This document shows, piece after piece, positions 12,501 through 19,440 of a DNA stretch of 64,000 bases. Made by a program: the position numbers and the translations under genes. This DNA comes from Lumbricus rubellus (Eukaryota; Annelida; Clitellata; Crassiclitellata; Lumbricidae): contig OX243820.1 of the NCBI GenBank assembly GCA_945859605.1, positions 35,563,452-35,627,451 of the forward strand, in the 5' to 3' direction. The notes under the pieces were generated by a model, which was given only the letters and a program-made list of their open reading frames with translations, did not search any database and was not told the origin of the DNA. How positions within the stretch are numbered: position 1 is the stretch's first letter; every line of letters starts with the position of its first letter.

Positions 12501-13925
12501 TATCTATTCATCAAGCGTTATTGTTGTTAATGTTATTGTTTATGTTATTGTTGTTAATGTTATCGTTAGTAGTTTGCTGTGCTGAACTATTCGGTCGAAT
12601 ACGAATAGTGTACAAAATATGTCTACTGACAACATTCAGTCACTGTGTACACAAAGAATGAGACACTGTGATAGTGCAGTTCAGGCAGTAGGCAAGGCCT
12701 GGCTGCAACTATAGTATATATATTTTATGTCAACGAGAGAAGGAGTTACTTCAGTCCATACAATGTGTTTTTAGCATGGTGTACGGATTGCGTGCACGGT
12801 GCACACCTTTAAAATGTTACCACTAACTTCTATAATAATTCTTAACTGCGTAAATTCGGCAACTGCCTTACCAAAATTAATGTGGATAGGTTATGAATTC
12901 GAATTTCGACCTAGGATCCGTGTTATTGCAATCGCACATGCAGAAAGAGATGTTGCATGACCATTATTCGCATTTGGTTCGACCGCTACTATTCGGCCCA
13001 CTATTCGGCCCAGAAGTCAATGTTCAGCGCAGCCGTAAAACATATAAAAGCATTTGCATTTACTTCTGATTCATTTTCTCTTCGTAGACGACGATGGAGC
13101 GGGTCCGGAGAACGGCAAACGAATGAAGAAAGCGTCGAGCATGGAAGATCATCTGGATCCAGGTGATGGAGAGCATGACGACGACGCTGCTCCACGCATG
13201 CGGCACAACACAATGGAACCGAACAGCTCTCTCAAAGACAAAGACGACCGGAAAGTGCGAGTCCGACACAAGACAGTCGACTTCGAAGGTCCTCAGGGTA
13301 CGAAACTTGCATACCATCGTACACGGGAGTGGTGTTGGGTCAGGATATTTATATAGCACCCTGGTAAAGATCTTGAAATGTGGAAGAAGGTAGCTTACAG
13401 TGTTAAAAGTTTTTGTGGACTGAAAGAATATATCTCCACCTGTCTTAGACTGAGCGCCCTCTGTATAATCTCATTTCTGCGACTTGACTTTATTTTTTTG
13501 GGTAGTTGTGCTGTGTACATCTTGAGTTTACTCCTGCTGATAATATGCAGTGCAAGAGGTTTGTATGGTAGCTGGAATGGTGTACTCATATTGACGGTTG
13601 ATTATTGTTAAGACATATTTACACCACAGTATAGATATGCAGTTGGTTAGTGAAGGATATGCTTATTTCTTAAATATGGTTACACCAGTATATCGGTGAC
13701 TAAAACGCAAGCCTTTGCTCTCATTACCCTGCACTGTGCAACCAGCTTCTTTCTCCTTTTACACATTCCTCCTTATTAACCAGCGGTCCAAGCGCCTATT
13801 TTCACTTGTCTCAAGACCAAATATTCGCTCATAGTCCCTCGTTCTGTGTGCGCCCCTGATTAGTGTGCACCGCAAGAGGCGCTATATAAATTTACAGATA
13901 CAATACAATAGAATACAATAGAGAG

Positions 13926-13969
<44 letters not shown>

Positions 13970-14385
13970 ACATGAAGGGGATCATTTATAGATATAATAC
14001 AATAGAATACAATAGGATGTTGTTTGTAGGTCACGTCAAGTACACGCCGCGCTACGTGTCGAAGCGAGCCCCCGGCTACAACATCGTCTACCGAACCTCC
14101 GTCCCCGATCCTGCCGCCGCCGCAAGTCGCATCCCCCCTAAGAGACTTGCGTCGATCGACGAGAGTCAGTCAGCCGCAATCATCAACGAGAAAGCGCAAG
14201 CGACGCAAGCGACGTTGAGCGCGGTGAAAAGCGAGTCGGAGATGGAGGCGCTGCTCTCGGATGCAGATAAACGTTCAAAGTCTCAGAAAGGCCGAGGTCA
14301 TCTGCAGCGACAGGATGCGGACACTAAGCCAGCGCCGCCTGCTGGTCCCGCTCCAGTGACGCGTGTCGATACGAGCGAACTGTGA
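4652..14385 (+). CDS. SLC9A: Na+/H+ exchanger of the SLC9A (NHE) family, 3' fourteen exons
   Basis: It is an electroneutral plasma-membrane (or apical) Na+/H+ antiporter. Exons: 4652-4733, 4933-5028, 6274-6395, 6911-6987, 7511-7639, 8105-8191, 8799-8864, 9244-9350, 9814-9879, 10301-10374, 11055-11386, 12305-12473, 13088-13297, 14030-14385. All junction phases agree and give 656 residues plus a split first codon. The order of motifs matches NHE1-5: E-P-L then Y-A-A-Y-L-M-A-E-L-F-H-F-S-G (the glutamate matches the essential TM Glu of NHE1), N-I-S-H, Y-G-G-L-R-G-A-V-A-F, F-V-Q-G-I-T-I-K-P-L, then G-H-Y-G-H and an amphipathic helix where CHP binds in NHE1. A long charged cytosolic tail follows. 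N-terminal exons lie left of the window, beyond the retrotransposon. The paralogue (NHE1-, 2-, 3- or 5-like) cannot be decided here. Confidence 0.93.
4757..4870 (+). repeat. Degenerate (TCTG)n microsatellite
   Basis: Run of tctg/tctatctg/tgcc units within the intron between SLC9A exons A and B, ending about 60 bases before the acceptor of exon B. Confidence 0.9.
4933..5028 (+). CDS. SLC9A: SLC9A exon B
   Basis: It continues the membrane domain with a hydrophobic G-C-G-L-M segment, then H-N-I-S-H-N-S-T-I-T-V-K-Y-F, the counterpart of the NHE1 stretch N-I-S-H-K-S-H-T-T-I-K-Y-F. The acceptor is tcttttgcag and the donor cag|gtcagc. Confidence 0.92.
5029..6273 (+). other. SLC9A intron, no coding content
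   Basis: AT-rich. A block at 5480-5960 holds repeated ctctaaaacgatt and an imperfect inverted arrangement around tttaatcccgtagg (5778) and cctacgagattaaa (5845). A reverse-oriented retroposon tail (tttatatagcgcccc) lies near 6043-6058, and (TTTA)/(TTTG) runs follow before the next exon. Confidence 0.7.
6274..6395 (+). CDS. SLC9A: SLC9A exon C: two membrane helices
   Basis: It encodes I-I-F-M-F-L-G-L-A-L-V, a short loop with V-W-N, then F-I-L-W-S-A-F-L-C-L-A-V-R-F-I-G. The WN and the Arg after the second helix are NHE family features. The acceptor follows a T/G-rich tract (gttgtgcag). Confidence 0.92.
6515..6775 (+). repeat. Degenerate minisatellite of about 17 bp (taaaatgacctttgg-like)
   Basis: About fifteen consecutive units resembling gtaaaatgaccttaga/gtaaaattacctatag within the intron between exons C and D. 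Units diverge strongly. Confidence 0.85.
6911..6987 (+). CDS. SLC9A: SLC9A exon D
   Basis: It encodes a hydrophobic stretch, then N-R-T-N-R-S-R-K-V and ...E-Q-F-I-M, the conserved lead-in to the GGLRG signature. The donor is atg|gtcagt, phase 0. Confidence 0.9.
7069..7390 (+). repeat. (ACAG/GAGA)n imperfect microsatellite
   Basis: Purine-rich gagacagacag repeats with aggaagtgagac interruptions, followed at 7441-7475 by a retroposon tail (gaggtgctatataaatttt, then gaatgaataaatgaatg). Confidence 0.9.
7511..7639 (+). CDS. SLC9A: SLC9A exon E: GGLRGAVAF signature
   Basis: It encodes A-Y-G-G-L-R-G-A-V-A-F-C-L, the family signature. Its Arg corresponds to one implicated in NHE1 pH sensing. A helix ending F-T-V-F-V-Q follows. 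Forty-three whole codons, acceptor gattgtag, donor cag|gtcagt. Confidence 0.95.
7798..7965 (+). repeat. (TG)n-rich microsatellite
   Basis: Alternating tgtgtgtg/tgtatgtg/tgcgtgtg in the intron between exons E and F. Confidence 0.9.
8105..8191 (+). CDS. SLC9A: SLC9A exon F: end of membrane domain
   Basis: It starts G-I-T-I-K-P-L-T-K-L-L, the conserved end of the last helix, then the cytosolic start. The acceptor (cttgtgaag) is weak because the sequence before it is a cattgtctttgaatgt repeat. Confidence 0.9.
8310..8390 (+). repeat. (GT)n with poly-G interruptions
   Basis: gtgtgtgtttggtaggggggggtg and gtgtgtgtgggtgtgtgtggg runs in the intron between exons F and G. Confidence 0.85.
8505..8640 (+). 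repeat. Dispersed repeat fragment
   Basis: The segment beginning at acagaatcccctgggaaa and containing gggaagagtcgagac shares its order of motifs with 53955-54030 and, reversed, with 52185-52250. The last copy leads directly into a retroposon tail, so this is probably the body of a SINE or LINE 3' region. Confidence 0.55.
8799..8864 (+). CDS. SLC9A: SLC9A exon G
   Basis: Twenty-two codons including D-H-V-L-V-F-M-E-E-V-I-G-H-Y-G-H, equivalent to the NHE1 segment D-H-L-L-T-G-I-E-D-I-C-G-H-Y-G-H. The acceptor tctttttctcag is strong. Confidence 0.92.
9244..9350 (+). CDS. SLC9A: SLC9A exon H: CHP-binding region
   Basis: It encodes a charged amphipathic segment (F-L-A-R-V-D-D-Q-Y-L-K-H-W-L ... V-I-M-E-L-Y-Q-E-I-A-L). 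It lies where calcineurin-B homologous proteins bind in NHE1. The binding role is inferred from position only. Donor aca|gtgagt. Confidence 0.88.
9493..9748 (+). repeat. (GAGA)n/(ACAG)n microsatellite
   Basis: agagagagacagacagacag units around a unique 60-base segment, in the intron between exons H and I. It gives rise to spurious Ser/Leu-rich frames on the minus strand. Confidence 0.9.
9814..9879 (+). CDS. SLC9A: SLC9A exon I
   Basis: Short cytosolic exon (Q-H-F-E-N-V-Y-G-F-D-L-S-S-S ...). The split codons match on both sides. Donor ga|gtgagt. Confidence 0.85.
10301..10374 (+). CDS. SLC9A: SLC9A exon J
   Basis: It encodes a Pro-rich linker (E-K-P-P-A-V-G-V-P-A-H-P) and E-I-M-R-R-S-I-D-S-Y. 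The acceptor ttaaattacag is good. The donor tacg|gttcgc is weak but is the only one that keeps phase with the next exon. Confidence 0.75.
10739..10988 (+). repeat. 23/24-bp minisatellite in an SLC9A intron
   Basis: About ten near-identical copies of attcaatttaagcataaatt(aaa). The first copies carry an extra A and the last three are one base shorter. One copy has aacata instead of agcata. The array ends about 65 bases before exon K. Confidence 0.95.
11055..11386 (+). CDS. SLC9A: SLC9A exon K: long cytosolic tail exon
   Basis: It encodes a basic, serine-containing tail with Y-E-E-E-K-K-E-P-K-K-K-T-T-R-R-R. The donor is gat|gtacgt. If the donor is not used, the frame reads 38 further codons to a TGA at 11501-11503, giving a possible short isoform. 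Confidence 0.9.
11620..11735 (+). repeat. (GATT)n microsatellite
   Basis: gattgattgatcgattgattgattg with ggttggttg variants, in the intron between exons K and L. Confidence 0.9.
12029..12268 (+). mobile_element. tRNA-derived SINE with L2-like 3' tail
   Basis: The 5' part resembles an RNA polymerase III promoter: ggcgcggtggtgtggtggtgg around the A-box position and a perfect B box GGTTCGAATCC at 12082-12092. A body (cttgggcaagtcg ... ctccgatgcagcg) follows, then the tail gcctctgagtagctagag ... ggggcgctataac and an (acaaac)n end. A small (GGAT)n run precedes it. It lies in the intron between exons K and L, in sense orientation. This is the most complete SINE in the window. Confidence 0.8.
12305..12473 (+). 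CDS. SLC9A: SLC9A exon L
   Basis: It encodes R-H-T-D-R-N-L-T-T-A-D-D-S-E-L-L followed by a basic H-E-K-Q-R-R-H-E-R-F segment and a Ser-rich stretch. Acceptor cattgttcag, donor cag|gttagg. Confidence 0.85.
13088..13297 (+). CDS. SLC9A: SLC9A exon M
   Basis: Acidic/basic tail exon (D-D-D-G-A-G-P-E-N-G-K-R, later H-D-D-D-A-A-P-R). Two donors in the same phase are possible, after 13288 (gaag|gtcctc) or 13297 (cagg|gtacga), differing by three residues. The second is closer to consensus. Confidence 0.8.
13780..13968 (+). repeat. SINE 3' part with (ATACA)n, (GA)n and (TA)n tail
   Basis: ccgcaagaggcgctatataaatt is followed by acagatacaatacaatagaatac, then gagagaga and about eighteen TA dinucleotides. 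The same acaatagaatac string recurs after the TA run just before exon N. Confidence 0.75.
14030..14385 (+). CDS. SLC9A: SLC9A terminal exon N with stop codon
   Basis: It begins H-V-K-Y-T-P-R-Y-V-S-K-R and ends V-D-T-S-E-L-stop (TGA 14383-14385). The last four residues T-S-E-L resemble a class I PDZ ligand (S/T-x-hydrophobic), as in some apical NHEs. The exon is GC- and CpG-richer than its surroundings. Confidence 0.88.
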
Positions 14386-15929
14386 CGGCGCTGATTAGTG
14401 TTATTGTTATTGCGATTGTCTTTGTTTAATTTCAAAACTGATGCAATGCGAGATGATTACTGTTCGAAGTGTGAGGGATATTGAGAAGTTGTTGCAGGAG
14501 TCGAATTTAACTGTTTTGGCAGCTGTGCAAGGCGCTCGTCATGTCCTAGTGCTCAGTGTACCAAGGCCTTCTGCCGATTGGAAGATGGAGTGGGCGTTTG
14601 GGAAGCGATCCCGCGTCTGTCTGCTATTCGTGCGACAGTGTTTGCCAATGTTACCATAAATCCAGTGCTTAAAGTGTAGAAAAAGAAGTGGCCTGGACGC
14701 TCCTTACCTTTCCCTGCTGTGCAGGTCAAATAAGTGGCAGGACGATGACATTCAGATGTTAAAATAAGTGCATGGGCGCCATCCATGACTGTCCATGCGC
14801 ACTTTAAACCTAAATCCTCTCCCCGTGAATGCTTCAGTGTTACGAGCTATTTTTTTATACGTCTGCTGTTGAGTAGTGTTGTTCAAGTGAATGTTTATGA
14901 TACGTGAGATAGATTATGGTTGAATGATGTGATGTATTGGCAGTGTGCAGTTGTGAAGGCTCTTGAGTATTAATGTGCATTTCTACATGCTCTTGAGTAA
15001 GCTGGTGCCCTCCTGCGCTTGACGTTCGAGTGGCGCTTTATAAGTTTCAAGATTGTGAAATGTGATTACGATGTTGTTGTGCAAGAATTGCATGGTGTCG
15101 CTGATAAACTACAGTTGCGCTGGTACTGTGTGCTGTTGTATGAGTGGTACTGTGTGCTGTTGTACAGTGGTACTGTGTGCTGTTGTATGAGTGGTACTTG
15201 GTTGAACAGGCAAAGTGCGTGATTGGGTGGACTCTGTGTCTACCCATATGGTCGTTTTGTTCATTCTCTGGTGTACACTGGAGCATCAAAAGCATTGTGG
15301 AAGTACGTGTGAGTTTGCTACGGGGATGAAAAGTAGGTATCTTCAAAGTTTTTAAAGCAATTCAGTGTGCAAAGTACTGAAGAGATTTTTCGTCACATAA
15401 CATTTTGATGTCTGTCCGCTCTGACTTTTTGTGATTTTTACTGTAGCTCATTGCCCATGCAATGGTTGTTTGTAGCACTTGCTTTGCAGAAACACAGAAT
15501 TCAATTGATTCATTTTCTTGGTTGTATTTGGAGAGGGAGGACACAGGGAGGTAGCACTTGTGTCACATTGGTATGACTCAGCACATTGGAGTAAGCTTTG
15601 GAAATGAGATGACAGAAAACTTACTTTTGCGTTGATTTATTTGCAGCCTTTCAGGTCCCAACATTTGCAGGAATTATTCATTGGTGCAAGAAATTATTTG
15701 TCTCATTAGCTCAGCTAGACTATGTAGTTAGAATATAATCAATGCGAATTTCAGGTTAGATATTCAAGTGAGGTTTTTGTTTGGTTCATATTATTTTCTT
15801 CATTTTTATTTATCATCATCATCATCATCATCATCATTTTATTTTTAGTAGTATTATTAGTAGTAGCACTACAACTACTGCTGCTGCTGCTGTAGCGCTA
15901 CTACTACTACTACCACTACCACTCTACTT
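14386..15929 (+). other. 3' flank of SLC9A, no further gene
   Basis: It holds a dispersed repeat (14503-14660, shared with 51487-51650), a retroposon tail (15001-15065), a 28-bp-scale repeat of ctggtactgtgtgctgttgta (15118-15198), and (CAT)n and (CTA)n runs (15811-15925). I see no clear AATAAA soon after the stop, so the mRNA end is unknown. Confidence 0.6.
14503..14660 (+). repeat. Dispersed repeat, copy 1
   Basis: gaatttaactgttttggcag, caaggcg, gctcagtgtaccaa, cttctgccg, gtttggga and gatc.cgcgtc occur in the same order at 51487-51650. Family not recognised. Probably a retroposon. Confidence 0.65.
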
Positions 15930-16758
15930 CATAGCTCGAGGGTACGCGTACCCTAAAATAGAATACGTTAAAATACGTACGTACCTTTCAAAAAATAGAA
16001 TACGCGTATGGTACGTACCGTACACGAAAATTGAATTCAAGGTTTACTCGGCGACCCATAGCCTACATGTAATCTGACGTCAACTGTTAGGCCTATGCGT
16101 CATTTAGACCGGTACTTTCTGCAGCGTAGCAGTAAATTTAATTCGATAAATTCTTCGGATATAAATGATTTAATGCAATTTTTAATAATTATGCAAATTG
16201 TACTGTCTCTCTGATGAGAGCTAAGTACACGTCACTGGTTTACAAATTGCTGTAAACCTGTAGCCTAACTCGAAAGTTGCAGTAGGCCTATATGTCGTAT
16301 CATAGCCTACGCATCAGTCATCAATTCAGCGATGCCCAGAGAACATGGGAAGGAATATACGCACGTGAAAGTTTTGAAAATGCGGAAAACAATTATTTTA
16401 TTGAATGCAATAATATTATTTTTTCGACAAAAAGTTCTGGGTTGGATCAGGCAGTCGCATACGAACACACCTTTGAAGTGCTGCAGCAGAACTGAGCCGA
16501 CTGACTGACATTAGTGCAAAGTGCAATGTATGCTGGATAAACATAGACCTACAGCAGCAATTTACTACGCCGTATAGGCCTATACTGGGTTGTGATTGTT
16601 TGCTTAAATGAAACTGAACATTCTTATAATGAGCAATGACATGGTTAACGTATTTTATTTATTGTTTACGTACCCTAACATAGGGTACGTTAAAATACGT
16701 ACGTACCTTTCAAAAAATAGAATACGTATGGTACGTACCCTCGAGCTTTGCTCTACTT
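15922..16758. mobile_element. Non-autonomous hAT-type element (15930-16750) with 8-bp target duplication
   Basis: Target duplication CTCTACTT at 15922-15929 and 16751-16758. Termini CATAGCTCGAGGGTACG and, reversed, CAAAGCTCGAGGGTACG (16 of 17 identical). CAAAG fits the hAT terminal pattern. Inside, a 41-bp segment is repeated perfectly in direct orientation near each end (15964-16004 and 16686-16726), within longer tacgtac-rich blocks. No transposase frame exists in the 821 bp. It is inserted in a (CTA)n microsatellite. Confidence 0.82.
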
Positions 16759-17850
16759 GCTACTGCTACTACTACCGGTACTATTACTGCTACTACTACT
16801 ACTGATTTGCACATAATAGTAAGTGTAAGTACCCTTAAATCGAAATATTACTGATACTTCTTTTTCGACAGTGCATCATCTGTCTCTACCTTTATAGGAC
16901 TTACATTGACTTAATTATTTTACCTTGCAATATGGCTTACAACAGTGATACATGCAACATACTTAAAAGACAACGTATTTGAAATGCAAAGCTGCAATGA
17001 TCTTTGTGGTATACTGGCTTTTGATGATATTGCTCAAGGCTTTCGGTGTATGTTTTAATAACTGCCAGACTAAAACAAATTGTGTTTTTACTTACAGTGT
17101 TTTCTACGAGTATCCCATGTGTAGTTTGGCTCGTGCCGGATATTTAACGTGTGCTTGGTGCAGAGTTGTCTGTTTAAATTTTTCCCCATGTTTTAGACTG
17201 CAATATTTAATGTTTAAATATAATATATTGTATCAGTGTTTTTACTCTTCTCATTAGTTACTTACTCTTCTGATGAATTCAGTGTTCCCTCTAATGCAAA
17301 GATGCAAGTGTGCCATTTGCTGAGTCGTGGCTGCAAGAGTCAAGTGCAACAATATTTCATTTTAACAATAGCCGTACAATGCACTTTCGTGAGGTTATTG
17401 TAAGGCGCTATATAAATGTTCATATACATACATACATACATACATACATACATAGTTACATACATACATACATACATACACATATACATACATACAATGC
17501 AGGTGAATGCATTTTAGTGCCATTGTTTCAAAACACTGTTGTGATGTTTGGAAGTTTGCGGTGCATTGTCGCTAAGTCGCTGTGTGACTTAGTTGTATGT
17601 TCGTTCTCTGTGGTTGGTCCAACAATACCTGGAATGGCCCTCCCTTAACTACGCGACACCTCCCAAACTGTTCTCAATTTCACAAACTGTTGAAGACTGC
17701 TTTTTTCGCTTGATCTCGGCCGGGAGCGTCTCTGAGCAGGTAGCTTGAAGGGGTGCTATATAAATTCTGATTAATTGATTGATTGATTAAATCTGAATTG
17801 AAGATAAGCGAACAACTTTTGTTGGATTTGAAAGCATTAAACAATTTCAG
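16759..17850 (+). other. Non-coding stretch with (CTA)n, two retroposon tails and (CATA)n
   Basis: A (CTA)n remainder (16759-16802), an AT-rich part, a tail ending ggcgctatataaatgttc at 17404 followed by (CATA)n to 17500, and a second tail at 17725-17790 followed by (GATT)n. Confidence 0.7.
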
Positions 17851-17855
17851 GTCTG

Positions 17856-17902
17856 TGACGTCCACAGTGCAGACGTCATAGGTGACGTCATAGGTGACGT
17901 CA
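17856..17902. promoter_or_regulatory. Cluster of CRE-like TGACGTCA sites
   Basis: TGACGTCC at 17856, GACGTCAT at 17872, and two perfect palindromic TGACGTCA at 17883-17890 and 17895-17902, the last three with 11-12-bp spacing (gacgtcataggt repeated). The perfect sites match the CREB/ATF consensus. Function is not shown, and a short tandem duplication could explain it. Confidence 0.4.
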
Positions 17903-17904
17903 TG

Positions 17905-19072
17905 TGTGCTTAGTCCAAAAATAGTTGCAGGAACATTGCTGGTAATTAATTAATTGATGTTTCTCTTGATGACATAACAAGTTTTAATTGTGTTTGGAAA
18001 TTTCTTCACTGTTAGATTGAAGACTGATAATTAATTAGGCTGAGAGAGAGAGAAGCTGTAATGTTTGTAGCGAAACGCAGATGTAAAGGTAGCGTGTAAA
18101 AGTGTAAATTGTATTCATATAAATATGTGTAAATGTTGAAGTTAAAGTCGCTTAGAACAGCACTTGCAATGACAAAAGAGCATTTATTATTATTAGTTAT
18201 TATTAGCGCTTAGTAGTGTAGCATAGCCAACGTTCGACCTTAGATCATTGTGTAGGAAAATGAGTAAGTAAATAAATAAGTAGACTTTTGTGTGCCAATA
18301 TTTATTTCTAAGACTACGTACGAGTTGTCGGTCCAAGCTTTTTCGTTGACGACGTTTCAGTGCAAACATTCCTTACTGAAGTTGCAATGTTACCGATATT
18401 ATTTCTGGACATTGATTATAATTATTTTCATAGTGACTGGCATTAATCGGAGGGAGGGTGGGGAGGGTCACGTGATCTTGGTCTCAAGGTCAGTGGATGC
18501 CTCGGATTTGTGGATTTGTATGGTTTACACTTTAGCTTTTGATTCGATTCCAAAGTTTCATACATGTACTCCAGAATCTTCTTCTACATGATTGTAGTAT
18601 GGATGCTGACGATGTGGTATGTACGGATTGAAAGTGCTTACTTACTTACTTACTTGCCGTATGATCACACTATCCTTGATTTGTAAATCAAGGATAGTGT
18701 ATGGCAGCCATTTTGGCTGGTTATCAAGATGGCTAAGAGTTAAACTTATAGCTTCATCAATGTTCTGTCATGTCTGTGAGCTTCTAATCCTTGGAAGGAG
18801 GACAATGTCAATCAACTGCGAGTGCCTCTGAATAGGTAGATCTCATGACGAGGCGCTATGTGAATTCTCAGAATGAATGAATAATTGTGTTGTAATATCG
18901 AATTGATGTATTGTCTTTTGAAGAAGATTTTCACAGAGGAGCTACATAAGTTGCACCTGATCACCATGGAGATGTGGACCTAAGAAAGGCATATAATTAT
19001 CTTGTATTATTGAATTACATGGCTATAATTATATTCCTTGAAAACGTCTTAATTCGACCCATTATAGGAATA
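17905..19072 (+). other. Non-coding AT-rich stretch
   Basis: Besides the hairpin, it holds a retroposon tail (18815-18885, followed by gaatgaatgaat). No supported exon seen. Confidence 0.6.
18667..18700. repeat. Perfect 16-bp-arm hairpin
   Basis: acactatccttgattt and aaatcaaggatagtgt are exact inverse complements separated by two bases (gt). Confidence 0.9.
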
Positions 19073-19440
19073 GTTTAGGTCAGTGGTGCACAACGTCCGG
19101 CCCGCGGGCCACATCCGGCCCGCGACGGGTTGTCATGTGGCCCGCGATGACCAACAGGAAAGGCAACTATTTAAGAGCCGAAAATAACATTAAGTCTACA
19201 GTGGTGCAAACCTCTAATTTCAGACAGAAGCATACAACTTTCCCTGTCATCTTTATTGTCTTTTGCTGTATCTTTCCGTTATATTGGCTGCGTGATTAAT
19301 AATTTTACCTTTTTCATAACGGTTGCAAATACGAAATGGCCGAAAGTCGGAAGCGAAAGGTTGACGTTTGGCCCGCGAAGGGTTTAAGAAATCGATTAGT
19401 GGCCCTTGGCTGAAAAAGGTTGTGCACCACTGGTTTAGGT
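19073..19440. mobile_element. Non-autonomous hAT element (19081-19432), TSD GTTTAGGT
   Basis: It begins CAGTGGTGCACAAC and ends with its exact inverse complement. The 8-bp duplication GTTTAGGT lies on both sides. The interior is rich in ggcccgcg motifs, as in the copies at 49191, 54719 and 61202. At 352 bp there is no transposase. Confidence 0.92.

Noticed and set aside
14441..14659. 72-codon ORF after the SLC9A stop as an extra exon
   Set aside because: It coincides with a dispersed repeat also present at 51487-51650.
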